A stretch of 35,191 nucleotides of DNA, from positions 1-35,191 of the forward strand of contig JAAOMT010000106.1 of the NCBI GenBank assembly GCA_016748015.1. The letters run 5' to 3'. Below, in pieces: positions 10,736 to 19,540 of this stretch. Origin of the DNA: Geosiphon pyriformis (Eukaryota; Glomeromycota; Glomeromycetes; Archaeosporales; Geosiphonaceae). A program made the translations under genes and the position numbers. Numbering within the stretch: the first letter of the stretch is position 1; every line of letters starts with the position of its first letter. Under the pieces are notes generated by a model. The model saw only the letters and a list, made by a program, of their open reading frames with translations, was not told where the DNA came from and searched no databases.

Positions 10736-11620
10736 ACTCCAAGAATGTTCTTAATTTGGTGAGATTTTTTGGTTCTGGAAAGTTTCTGACTGTCTCAATT
10801 TTTTCTGGGTCTGTCTTGATGCCATTTTTGCTCACCACGTGTCCTAAAAACTAAAGTTCTGTTTTTCCAAAAAAACACTTGTTAGTATTTAGCTTCAATC
10901 CAGCTCTTCTTAGTCTCTCAAACACCTGTTGTAAATGGTAAAGATGATTATTAAACATTTCTGAGAACACGTTGGTGTCATCCAAGTATACTACAACTGA
11001 CTTCCATAGCAAGCCTCAATATACGATCTCCATTAGCCGTTGAAATGTGGCTGGTGCATTCATTAAGCCAAATAGCATAACTTCAAACTCAAAATTTCCT
11101 TCTCTGGTAGTAAAAGTGGTCTTTTTTTTGTCATCTGGGTTCATGGCTACTTGCCAATAACCACTGTTCAAGTTTAATATTGAAAACCATTTCTTCCCTC
11201 CAAAAGCATCAAAAAATTTTTGAATTCTGGGAGTCGGATAGCTGTTGCCACAAGTAATACCATTGAGCTTTCTGTAATCACACAAAAGCAGATCTTTCTA
11301 TTCTTTTTCTGGATGAGTACCACTGGTGATGACCATGGGCTTATTGATAGCTGAATTAGCCTGTTGTCAAGCATCTGATTAATTTCTTGACAAATAATTT
11401 CATGGCTGGCTGGTGGCACTCTGTATGCTCTTTGTTTAATTGGCATTGCATCTTCAGTCTTGATCTGGTGTTGGATAATGTCAGTTCTACCAAATTCATT
11501 TTCACTTGCAAAGATCTCATTAAAATTATTAAGCAACTGTTTGAGTTGCATTTGTTGAAGTGGGTCTAAGTTACCCATGTTCATTTGTTCCAATTGTTCT
11601 GGTTGGAGCAAGTAACATTT
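10736..11620 (-). pseudogene. Ty3/gypsy reverse transcriptase, broken by frameshift and stops
   Basis: The RT starts right after the dUTPase block. The piece 11611-11174 shows the N-terminal consensus (IKQRAYRVPP, SPWSSPVVLIQKKN). A frameshift near 11290 moves the reading to 11285-11016, which carries DYRKLNGIT, SGYWQVAM and GLMNAPATFQRLM. A TGA after EIVY is probably CGA-to-TGA. Just beyond it the catalytic Y-L-D-D is intact at 10988-10977. The thumb region follows with further breaks. The enzyme copies element RNA into cDNA inside cytoplasmic particles. This copy would need at least one frame correction and one stop bypass to give protein. Confidence 0.9.
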
Positions 11621-11623
11621 GTT

Positions 11624-13111
11624 TCATCTGTAAATTGTTTGTGATGTAATGTCAATGTATCCACACAATTGTGAAAAGTCTGGAATGAAATATGGCAGCT
11701 GGTCCTCTACTTCTGTGCTTAAGTATCCAATGATTGTTTCTGCTGAGATCTCGATAAGACTTCCAGTGTTGTTGTAAATAGGAATTTTGATGTGGTTGTG
11801 GTTCTTGACTGGTATGTGAAGATTGACAAGTCCAATCTTTTCTGATTCACAAAGAGCTGACTCTGCTTCAAAAATTTGATCCTGATCTCTTATTTTTTGT
11901 TCTATAACTACCATGTGCTGGTCATATGGCAAAATGAAAATTGGTTGGCTGGTGAAGATAATTTCTCCCTTGTCAGCAATTTTTTCTTCCGCCATATTGA
12001 CTGGCACATCTATTCTATCCGTGGATCCAAATCCCTGTATCCCTCTTGCTGTTATTCCCAATTCTTTCCTTGTTCCCACTTCCACTAAGCTGGCTACTTT
12101 AACTAATGGCAGGAATATAGCCTGTGCTATCTTTTCATTCAGCTCAATTGTATAGGTCTTTTTTGAGTCATTTTGTAGCATGGCACTGATATTTCTTGTA
12201 TATCCTGCATTCACTATTTCCCCTCTAATGTTAATCTTTTTTTTCACTAAGCTACTTCTCAATGCTAACAGAACCATAGTTGTTACTGGAATCTCTAAAG
12301 CTATTTTCAGATCAATGCATACTCGTGCATTTGGCTTCAATTTGATAGCATCTTTTCCTAGATTTCTCAAATCAAACCCTGCATCAGTATTATGTGCACG
12401 TTCTGGCATAATATCTTTCCCATTGTCACTATACCATTTTAACTCCTGTTTCTTGAAGAGATCTGGTAGTATAATGTATTTTTCATAGTTTAAATCAGAG
12501 TTTGAATCTGAGTTTGAATCGTTTTTGTTGTTATTGCCATTTTGAATGGAGCTGGAACTGGTGTTTTTGTCATCATCATCGAAGTCTGGATCACAATTGA
12601 TTGGTGATTCTGATTCCGATGCACAGCTGCTGATTGGTTCTTTTTCTTCTGAGATTGTGTAAATCATACATGGCAGTGGATTGTAGATGAGGTTACACTC
12701 ATCACAATACTGGAAGTCACAGGGAATTAGACAGTGTTGACATAGTTGAGCATTCAACTGCTCTAACTGTTGTTCTTGTTCTTCTTTTGTGGATGCTAAT
12801 TCTTGGTAGTGTTCATAAAATTGTTCTGGATCCAAGAGATTTATGATGGGTTCAGCATCCCAGTCAAGCTTTAGAGGTTCTGGGGAGTTGTCTTTGATCA
12901 TTTTTATTTCCTCAGGTGACGCTTCTTCAGTCTTGACAAGTGCCATTCGCCAAATTTTGTCATTGTCATGTGGGTAACTGTTCAGGCGCTGAACAGCTCT
13001 TCTCCAGGCAGCTTTGATGGGCATTTCTTTTTGTACCCAGTTGCTGATAAGGATTGTGTATTGGCACGACTTGTCACACATTTCTCCTTTCTCAGGAATG
13101 TCATTCCACAT
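11624..13111 (-). CDS. Cys-rich / dUTPase segment of the Ty3/gypsy polyprotein (open, 495 codons)
   Basis: This is the longest open frame of the window. It is part of a polyprotein between protease and RT, so the ATG at 13111 need not be a real start. Residues 12-16 (CDKSC) and 124-139 (CQHC, C, C, CDEC) are zinc-binding-like. Residues 171-208 are Asp/Asn/Ser-rich linker. Residues about 232-367 are a trimeric-type dUTPase: motif 1 TDAGFDL (242-248), motif 2 RSSL (285-288), motif 3 IVNAGY (299-304), motif 4 EKIAQA (326-331), motif 5 RGIQGFGSTD (356-365). Motif 3 normally has the catalytic Asp; here residue 301 is Asn (one G-to-A change), so dUTP hydrolysis is probably lost. Residues 370-495 form a beta-rich linker leading to RT. 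In retroelements dUTPase limits uracil incorporation into cDNA. Confidence 0.88.
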   Translation of the reverse strand: MWNDIPEKGEMCDKSCQYTILISNWVQKEMPIKAAWRRAVQRLNSYPHDNDKIWRMALVKTEEASPEEIKMIKDNSPEPLKLDWDAEPIINLLDPEQFYEHYQELASTKEEQEQQLEQLNAQLCQHCLIPCDFQYCDECNLIYNPLPCMIYTISEEKEPISSCASESESPINCDPDFDDDDKNTSSSSIQNGNNNKNDSNSDSNSDLNYEKYIILPDLFKKQELKWYSDNGKDIMPERAHNTDAGFDLRNLGKDAIKLKPNARVCIDLKIALEIPVTTMVLLALRSSLVKKKINIRGEIVNAGYTRNISAMLQNDSKKTYTIELNEKIAQAIFLPLVKVASLVEVGTRKELGITARGIQGFGSTDRIDVPVNMAEEKIADKGEIIFTSQPIFILPYDQHMVVIEQKIRDQDQIFEAESALCESEKIGLVNLHIPVKNHNHIKIPIYNNTGSLIEISAETIIGYLSTEVEDQLPYFIPDFSQLCGYIDITSQTIYR

Positions 13112-13340
13112 TCCTTCATTGAGAAGGGTGTCTCCACATGCCAGACAACGTTTACCATCTCACTTTCTCTTTTGTTTTGGTTGTCCATTGTATTCTATAA
13201 CGCATGGGTGACAATAATATTTGGTTACCATTGACCATTTTTCATTTTTGTTGCAACATGCGTCTATTGACGACAATTTCTTGCTGCAATTGATGCACAC
13301 TAGTTGGGTCAACAGTATTGAACTGGTGGTTGGTAGGCAT
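13112..13340 (-). pseudogene. Cysteine-rich zinc-finger-like module upstream of dUTPase, broken
   Basis: In the frame of the dUTPase block, upstream codons read CLACGDTLLNEG directly before the ATG at 13111, preceded by a TGA where Trp is likely. Further upstream are CINC (13297-13286), a CC pair and YYCHPC. Together with CDKSC just downstream they make several CX2C/CX3C pairs spaced like two zinc ribbons. I know no Ty3/gypsy domain of this form at this place. A frameshift separates it from the protease frame near 13300. Confidence 0.6.
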
Positions 13341-13383
13341 ATGGGACATAAGTCAATTTATTGGCTAGTATTGGCTTTTCTTC

Positions 13384-13653
13384 TCATTTCTTCTCTTTTC
13401 CTTTTTCTTCCCAACTCCATTCAGCAGTTAATTTGCTCTGGCTGTCATCACTCCATGCTCTTAGGTTTGGCTTCCAGACAAGTTTTTCTTCTTTTTTCTT
13501 TTTTTTGTTGTCCCATGATAGTATGGGTGGTAGTTTGTTGTGGTCGGCATTGGCCCAGGAGACTTGATAAGCTTCCCAGATAGGTTTCTCTTTCTCCTCC
13601 TCCAGTTTAATCAATAGTTTCTCTCTTAGAGAAGTCTTAAAATAGCCACACAT
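13384..13653 (-). pseudogene. Pol linker after protease (Trp/Lys/Glu-rich)
   Basis: The open piece reads MCGYFKT and then a charged region with repeated Trp in the spacing KPIWEAYQVSWA, PPILSWD, KLVWKP and AEWSWEEK. It lies between the protease and the cysteine-rich module in the polyprotein. It appears family-specific, with no catalytic motif visible. The low-complexity Lys/Glu stretch suggests a disordered linker. A frameshift and a stop flank it. Confidence 0.55.
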
Positions 13654-13737
13654 GGCCGGTACACATATGTGTTGGCCCTGATATGTTAGTTGAAGTTTCT
13701 GGGTGTTCTAGTCTAATATTGCATTGACTTTGGATAG

Positions 13738-14325
13738 CTAGTTATTACTAACTAGAGCTTGGTATTGAGTGGCTTCCATCACTAAAACTTTAATGGGAGT
13801 CATGATGCCATTGACTTCAAAAGGGAAGTCATCAATTTTGCCAATTGGAGTTTTGGTTGCTCCATTGGCTGTGATGATTCTGGCACTGGCAGCTCGATTA
13901 ACTTGGCGACCTAATTGGTCCATGAGTTGTCATGTGATGATACTGCCTGCTGAACCACTATCAAGGATCAATTTGATAGATTGACCATCAACTTTAGCAT
14001 TTGTGTATATTGTGGTAATGGGTTTTTTATCAAGAGCAGCTCCATTAAGTACTGGAGTACTTGATGGCTCTTCAATTTCAAATAGGAAGATGGCAGCTAG
14101 TGATTTGTTGTTGGTGATTGTTGCTGACAAAATATTGCTGGTAAGTGTTTGTTGTTTTTGGGTGAGTTCCTGGTTGCTGGGTGAGGTGTCTTCTGGGGTA
14201 ACCAGGAGACTTAAATAGTCCTGATAATTTGGGTTTTGGAAATGACCGGCACCCAAATTCCATTGACAAGATCCTGTTTGTTGACTGAAGGAGCTGGAGA
14301 TTGGCTTATGAACTACCATCAACAA
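13738..14325 (-). pseudogene. Retropepsin-type aspartic protease, one in-frame TGA
   Basis: The protease cleaves Gag-Pol in the particle. The active-site block reads LILDSGSAGSIIT, with Asp-Ser-Gly at 13962-13954. The next codon is TGA (13932-13930), after which the same frame continues QLMDQLGRQVNRA and the flap-like NGIMTPIKVLVME block to 13738. A single CGA-to-TGA change would explain the stop. The N-terminal 100 residues before the active site are Gln/Ser/Thr-rich linker from gag. Upstream, the gag frame reaches this region only after stops and a frameshift. Confidence 0.85.
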
Positions 14326-14330
14326 TCTTC

Positions 14331-16426
14331 AGTTTTGCTGCGTGATTCTTGGTCTTTGGACTCCGCTGGCAGGTAAGTTTTGTGGCGGTGTTTGAATTGT
14401 TTGGGGTTGATAGATTGTTGGTAGTTATGGTTAATACATAAGTTATATTTATTTTAAATTATTACCTGTGGCTGTGGCTGATAAATTGGGGCCGTTGGTT
14501 GATAAATTGGAGCTTGATATACTGGTGGTTAATAAATTGATTGCTGCGTCATTGGTGCATAATAAGATAAGTGTTGGTATTGTTCTTGATTTTGTTGGGA
14601 ATTCGGAGCTGGGAACTGGTGATTGGGGTTTCAATATTGATTTCCTGATTGTTGATAATTTAAACACTAGTGGCAATCAACTTGTATGTGTTCTTGTCTA
14701 CCACAATAGTGGCAAACATGCATTTCTTGTTGCCACTGTTGATTGGCCAAAAATAATAGACATGGCTGATTTTGGGCGTGATTGGAGTTTCCCTGATTGT
14801 TGTGTTGTTGTGGCAGTTGATAAATTGCTCAATTGTTAGCTAAGTATTCCTCTAATTTTTGATTGATGGAATCATTGAATTGTTCCAATTTAGAATCCAA
14901 TTCAGATGATCCATTTATTACTAGATTAACAGCTTGGGCATGGTTAGCTTTGAGTTTGGCTGCTTCAAAATCTCTGGTGTTAGTGACAGCTGCTTGTAAA
15001 TCTGCTGGGTGTAGTGGACATATGCACTGGAGAATACTACTGCATAAGCCTCTGATAAATTGATTTAAAATTTGAGCCACTGTGAAATAATCAGCATTGA
15101 TAGCTTGGATTTGGTGCAGGCATCTATGGAATTGTCCCAAATATGTAGTAACAGCTTCAGTGTCCCTTTGTTTAATGGTAGTAAAAGTATTTACCAAACA
15201 ATTAATACTGTTATTATTACTGAAATATCTTAGGAACTTCTGCTTAAATGTGTCGAATGTTTGAGGTTTTGTGGCTAAGCTTTGATATCATGAATCCGCG
15301 GTATCTTGGAGAAAATATGGGATTGCCTGAAGAGCTCTGTCATTGTTCCAATTGTTTGCTGTGATTGCTTTGGTGATGTTGTTCAACCAAGCTTGAGCAT
15401 CATTCTCTTTTCTGGTAAATTTTTCTAATTTGGTGATTGGTGCATAGACCATCAGTAATATAGGCTGCTAAGGCTGTTGAGACAGCTGTTGCTAAAATTG
15501 TTGAAGAGGTAATGGTTGTTGGGGTGATACTTGAAGTAGTTGAATTGGCTCACCAATCAGCTTAATTGGTGGTTGATTGATAACAATAACTGAAGGTAGG
15601 TTTTGCTAATGAATTAACTCACTGTTTTGATTTCTTTGCTTTGGCAGAATTTGAATATTTGGAGTTTTAATTTCCAAATTTTCTAAATGTTGCTGAGTTT
15701 GAATGTTTAGGTTTTCTAGGATCAGGTTTTGGTAAGTGAATTCTTGATCCTCTGATTCTTCTTTTTTTTTTTCTGATTCCGTTACTTCTCATGAATCAGA
15801 AATTCTGAAATCTGGTGGAGGTGGTGGTGATTGAAGTTCTGATGAGGTTGATAATTGCGAATTAAATCCCTCAAAGTATTCACTATATGGTCCTAATAAT
15901 TCTGTTTTCTTTTGTTTACTTTAGAATGAGAATCATCCAAATGCTGATGTCGTTATTGATGAAGATGTGTCTGTTGATAATATGTTGATGGCACTTCCGG
16001 GTGTATAGTGATAGGATGGGTTGCTTGGGGATTCAATTCTGTTTTTCTTCCAAGTAGGTGGTTGTATCTTTCTGGGTATTACTACTGGTGTTTATAGTTT
16101 CCCTTTGCCTTTATTAGCATATGTAATTGGATATTTTTATTGGGTGTGATGTTTAATTTCTTTGTTAATCTCAGTGATGATGGATGCGAAATTATAATTT
16201 GTTGGTAGGTTGGTGTTTTGAATCAATTCTCTATAAAAAGTTCTCTTGCTGATTCAGTATTTACTGGTGTTTCTAACAAAGAGGAAATCTTTTTATTAAT
16301 GTAGAAATTGAAGGCTGATTCAGTGGATATATGATTGTGGTTTAATCCCAAGTATTGACAATAGTGTTGAAATAAGGATTTTGCAAATTCTAAATGGTTT
16401 GCTTCTATATTTTCTGATTCTGCCAC
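14331..16426 (-). pseudogene. Ty3/gypsy gag, element 3, broken
   Basis: Gag builds the particle and packages RNA. The N-terminal piece starts at 16426 with GTG where element 1 has ATG, so the start codon is probably lost. The core (about 15440-15080) has the Retrotrans_gag pattern: KFTRKENDAQAWLNNI, FLQDTA, then the open piece 15197-14829 (VTTYLGQFHRCL, NQFIRGL). A CCHC knuckle is intact at 14714-14673: C-H-Y-C-G-R-Q-E-H-I-Q-V-D-C. Beyond it the same frame goes on as a Gln/Pro/Tyr-rich tail (APIYQP repeats) with TAG/TAA stops where CAG/CAA is likely, so Gag and Pol may have been one continuous frame. Confidence 0.87.
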
Positions 16427-16469
16427 TTTTGGATGGTGTTTATTGGTGCTGGTTTTCTGTAAGATTATA

Positions 16470-16486
16470 CCTCACAGGGAGCACCA
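16470..16486 (-). other. Primer-binding site of element 3
   Basis: In element sense TGGTGCTCCCTGTGAGG starts two bases after the 5' LTR. TGG is the complement of the tRNA CCA end. The priming tRNA cannot be named from the sequence alone. Confidence 0.7.
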
Positions 16487-16985
16487 AATGTTACAGGTAA
16501 TTATTTCTGGCATGAGAATAAATAACAAATCTGTAACTTGGTGCTCAAAAGCTATTTCCGTTGATGATGTTCTGCAAGTGTTGTATTTGAAGGTTTTGAT
16601 ATTTGAAGGTTTTGGTTGAGTTTTTTGTATAATGGACAGAGATTCAATTGTAATTGTAATAGTCTTCGGAATCGCAATTCCATCCAATTTTTTTCTCAGC
16701 GTGGAGACCAGATTTATTCTGGCAGTCATGCCCTTCTGGTAAGCTATTTGATAATATATAAAATTCTACCCTTATTTCTGGGTCTTTTACCAGGCTATCT
16801 ATGATGTCAATAACTTAGCGCTTTTTATCAATTTAGTATACAACAACAAAATAAAGACAGAAGAGAAAAGAAAAGAAAGAAAGAAAGAAAATAAAATAAA
16901 GCAAATAAGCCAAGACGATTCTGATTCATATTCCGTCAATAGCCATGATCAAGAGCTATTGTTCTAGTATGGTTAAGTATGCGCT

Positions 16986-17010
16986 ACTATCAACATTTTA
17001 TGTTGATAGT
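16986..17010. repeat. LTR palindrome, right copy, loop TTT
   Basis: The 11-base arms are identical to those of the left LTR, but the loop is TTT instead of GAA. GAA read on the other strand is TTC, one transition from TTT. Confidence 0.85.
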
Positions 17011-17136
17011 TGAGAATGAATTTGAGATAGTGAATAATTATTTATTTGATATTTGTAATATGAAAGATTGCTTAAATTAAATCTAAACTAGATTAAATCT
17101 AAACTGGATGTCTTTTTCTGCTTCTAACGCTATCCC

Positions 17137-17144
17137 TATATATA
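17137..17144 (-). promoter_or_regulatory. TATA box of the 5' LTR (element 3 promoter)
   Basis: TATATATA in element sense, about 195 bases downstream of the CCAAT box and just after the GGAATTCC array. The position is the same as in the left LTR. The transcription start is expected about 25-35 bases further left, but this is inference. Confidence 0.6.
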
Positions 17145-17338
17145 CATAATTGAGATTCTTTAATTCCTCAATTTTTCACGATAAGAATCCTGAGATTCCT
17201 GGAATCTTGCAATTCCTGATGAGAGGAATCCTAAAATTCTGGAATTCTGTAATTTCTCAATGGAGAATTCTGAAATTCCTGGAATCCTGTGATTCCTCAA
17301 AGGAATCCTGGAATTCCACATTTACTATATCTATTCTG

Positions 17339-17343
17339 ATTGG
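17339..17343 (-). promoter_or_regulatory. CCAAT box in U3
   Basis: In element sense the text is TTAGCCAATCAGA, about 45 bases from the LTR outer end. The left LTR keeps the same words and the two decayed LTRs keep a recognisable form. Confidence 0.5.
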
Positions 17344-17386
17344 CTAATTTATATCCTAATATAATTCCTATAATTTATGTGTAACA

Positions 17387-17390
17387 CCAT
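17387..17390. repeat. Target-site duplication CCAT, right copy
   Basis: CCAT directly follows the right LTR and matches 7165-7168. Confidence 0.8.
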
Positions 17391-18129
17391 TTAACATAGT
17401 CAAAATTTGCCGAAATTAATAAAAATTGGCTGAAATAATCAATAGTTCAAAGAAATACCTTGTAATTTGCCAAAATATATCTCTAGTTTGCCAAAATTGT
17501 AACAAAAAGAAAAGTGCAAATTCAAAGACTAGTACTACAGCAAATTGTATAAAAGAAGAGCTTTTCTCTTCAAGAAAATATATCTTACTATAATATTTTA
17601 CTTTAAATATCTTAATTAGAACAAATTACTTTTTACACATATTAAATAAAAATTAAATATTTGAAAACCAAATTTTTTAAATTATTACACTTGAAATTAA
17701 TTAGCTACCAATTTCAGTAATCTATTAATAACTTTAAGCTTGAATAGAAAATGTTTTTCTTAACAATATTTTATTTTTTTTACATTTTTGTTATTTTTCT
17801 TTTTTTTCTTATTATAATCATTAGGGTAGCCTACAAACCAGATTCTTGTAAAAGAATTGATTTTTACAGCAAAGTAACTACATATTTTAGTGAGCTTTTA
17901 AACAAGCAATTTCTAAGAAAAAGTTGACATTTATTACAACATAACTACATAAAATAACTGGCATAGAATTGACTATTCTACTTATAAGCCCAGTAGTTTA
18001 AATTATAGAAGATAATTTAAAGATAAATTCAGTAATCAAAGATCTAACTACTTCCAAAAAACATGAATTCATAGCAAACAGACAGCAACAACATTCAAAA
18101 AAAAGACCAGAAACCTCTGGTAACAACAC
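17391..18129. other. Spacer with reiterated TTTGCCRAAAT words and a TATAAAAG motif
   Basis: No gene is recognised. TTTGCCGAAAT (17406), ATTGGCTGAAAT (about 17425), TTTGCCAAAAT (17466) and TTTGCCAAAAT (about 17488) form a loose cluster. TATAAAAG stands at 17548-17555, followed by the inverted repeat GAAGAG/CTCTTC. This could be a promoter or the terminal part of an unidentified repeat. Past 17640 the sequence is AT-rich, with a pyrimidine-rich stretch at about 17755-17815. I cannot assign a transcript. Confidence 0.4.
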
Positions 18130-19540
18130 AAATAGATTTTTAAAGAAGCTAAGTTTTTTTAAAGTGACTGATAAGGCTGCTGCATATTTTTTGAAAGTTG
18201 ATTTAAGTCTTAGTATTAGAGTTGATAGATTGCTGTTATCAATATTGGCCAAATTGCAGGTCATTACTTTTGCTTTAGAATGTATACTGTCTTTTTGTAT
18301 TGTAATTATACACTTAAACAGTTAGACAGCTATAGATACATGTATTTCAGAATTGAATATGTCAAATTTTGATTTTTGAAATTGTTGCTGGATAAAAAAA
18401 AAACATATTGCAAATTTGGTTAGTGACAAAAATTTTTTAGTGGTTTGGTTAAAAATTAAAAAACATTCTGACATCTTGAATAATATATGTATAGATGCTT
18501 TGACAAATGAAGCTGATTATTTCTCTTTATTATTGTCTAGTAATGTAAGTAAATATTTTGTTGTAATTAATAATTTGTCAGTATTTGTAAATGTTTATTA
18601 CTTTGTCCAAAACATGTATAAATTAATTAATTGTGTCCTTAAAAACATGAATCTGGTTTTAAAATATCAAATGTTTCTTTATTTTGCAAAATTAATTGGG
18701 TTTGAACTGTTGCAATTTGACATCCAAATTTACATATACTATTGGATTCAATAAGTAGGGCTTTAACTGGTTTGTATATATATTTTATGAAGACTGTTCA
18801 TAGGAGACTGCTTGTTGCTATCTAAAAAAAGCTTTATAACAAGAAATATTCGAATGTTCTGTATTTATAATATAAAAAAGTTAAATTCTTTAATTATGTG
18901 TTCACTTGTTCCAAAAATTTAATTTTCATAAGATAATTTTGATTAATCAGATCTTAGTTTAAAGATCTTTGATTAAGTTTTGTATTTTATTACTTTTTGT
19001 GATTATAGAATTTTTTTTTTTATTTGTTAGATATTAGTCTATATGTGCTCTTTTGTAAAAACTTTGTGCTTATAAATTGGCATAATAAGATTGTGTGGGT
19101 GTTTAAAGATTGTAAGGAGGCTGTCCAAATTTTGATTGATTTTGTGTGTAATTTGAGTATATAATATTATTTTAATTTGTAGAAGTTTAAGTTTAAATAC
19201 AGAGCAGATATAGAAAGAAGTAGTTTAGTTAGCAATTTTGAGATAGTATTAGTTGTATCTTATAATTTGGTATTAAGTTTGTTAGATAGAATAGTTTGTT
19301 TGCTAAGTATTGACAAGTTTTTTGGATTTAATTTTGGTTTTTGTAAACTCTGTTTGTTTTTTTCTGGTTTAAATAATAAACTAATAATTTGTATAAAAGT
19401 TTAGTGTTGTTTTAATTGGTTTAAGTAACTAATTACATATAGTAAAAACATAAATTATGTTTAGCTAGAGTTTTTAATTTTGATTTTGTATACTAAATAG
19501 TGATTGGACTGCACTTGTAAATAAAAAAATAAAAATAAAT
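18130..19540 (+). pseudogene. LINE copy L1: 5'-truncated ORF2 C-terminal part (RNase H to 3' tail)
   Basis: The fragment aligns with 33340-34760 of the long LINE copy. From about 18170 it reads the RNase H region. The open piece 18416-18754 contains WLKIKKHSDILNN, matching WFKIKKHSDVLRN of copy L5, the HS motif of the RNase H C-terminal part. Beyond 18757 it is decayed by stops but can be followed to a TAG at 19402-19404, the shared tail hairpin (19414-19434) and an A-rich end at about 19540. The reverse transcriptase is missing, as is usual for 5'-truncated LINE insertions. Confidence 0.75.
19414..19434 (+). repeat. LINE 3' tail hairpin, copy L1
   Basis: Arms AATTGGT and ACTAATT pair over all 7 positions (one G-U), with a 7-nt loop. 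The stop TAG ends 9 nt upstream. Confidence 0.75.

Larger units (their letters stand above)
7169..17386 (-). mobile_element. Ty3/gypsy LTR retrotransposon, structurally complete, coding capacity broken (element 3)
   Basis: The 10,218-bp element lies on the minus strand. Order in its own sense: 5' LTR (17386-16489), primer-binding site, gag with CCHC knuckle, aspartic protease, cysteine-rich module, dUTPase, RT with intact YLDD, RNase H, integrase with zinc finger and GPF-type C-terminal module, extra ORF, polypurine tract, 3' LTR (8062-7169). LTR ends are perfect 7-bp inverted repeats TGTTACA/TGTAACA, and CCAT is duplicated on both sides, so this is a genuine insertion. The order RT-RNase H-integrase places it in Ty3/gypsy. 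At least ten in-frame stops and several frameshifts mean it is not autonomous. The two LTRs differ mostly by transitions. Confidence 0.92.
16489..17386 (-). repeat. 5' LTR of element 3
   Basis: This 898-bp LTR has the same ends as the left one, TGTTACAGG and TGTAACA. It carries a GAAA microsatellite at about 16870-16892, a palindrome with loop TTT at 16986-17010, and a GGAATTCC array at about 17165-17320. As the 5' LTR it would supply the promoter for the element RNA, transcribed leftward. Confidence 0.92.

Noticed and set aside
11876-12488. Plus-strand open frames at 11876-12488 as genes
   Set aside because: They are antisense to the well-supported dUTPase frame and have no family features.
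13221-13583. Plus-strand 120-codon frame with hydrophobic stretches as a membrane protein
   Set aside because: It is the reverse strand of the Lys/Glu-rich pol linker and Cys-rich module. The hydrophobicity is the expected complement of Lys/Asn/Glu codons.
13738-13962. TGA as a sense codon (alternative genetic code) or programmed readthrough in pol
   Set aside because: TAA and TAG also occur at conserved Gln positions and frameshifts are present. Several TGAs fall at conserved Arg sites, which fits decay, not recoding.
17755-17830. Pyrimidine tract followed by TTAG as a 3' splice site of a host gene
   Set aside because: No coding sequence follows in any frame and no donor site or exon could be paired with it.
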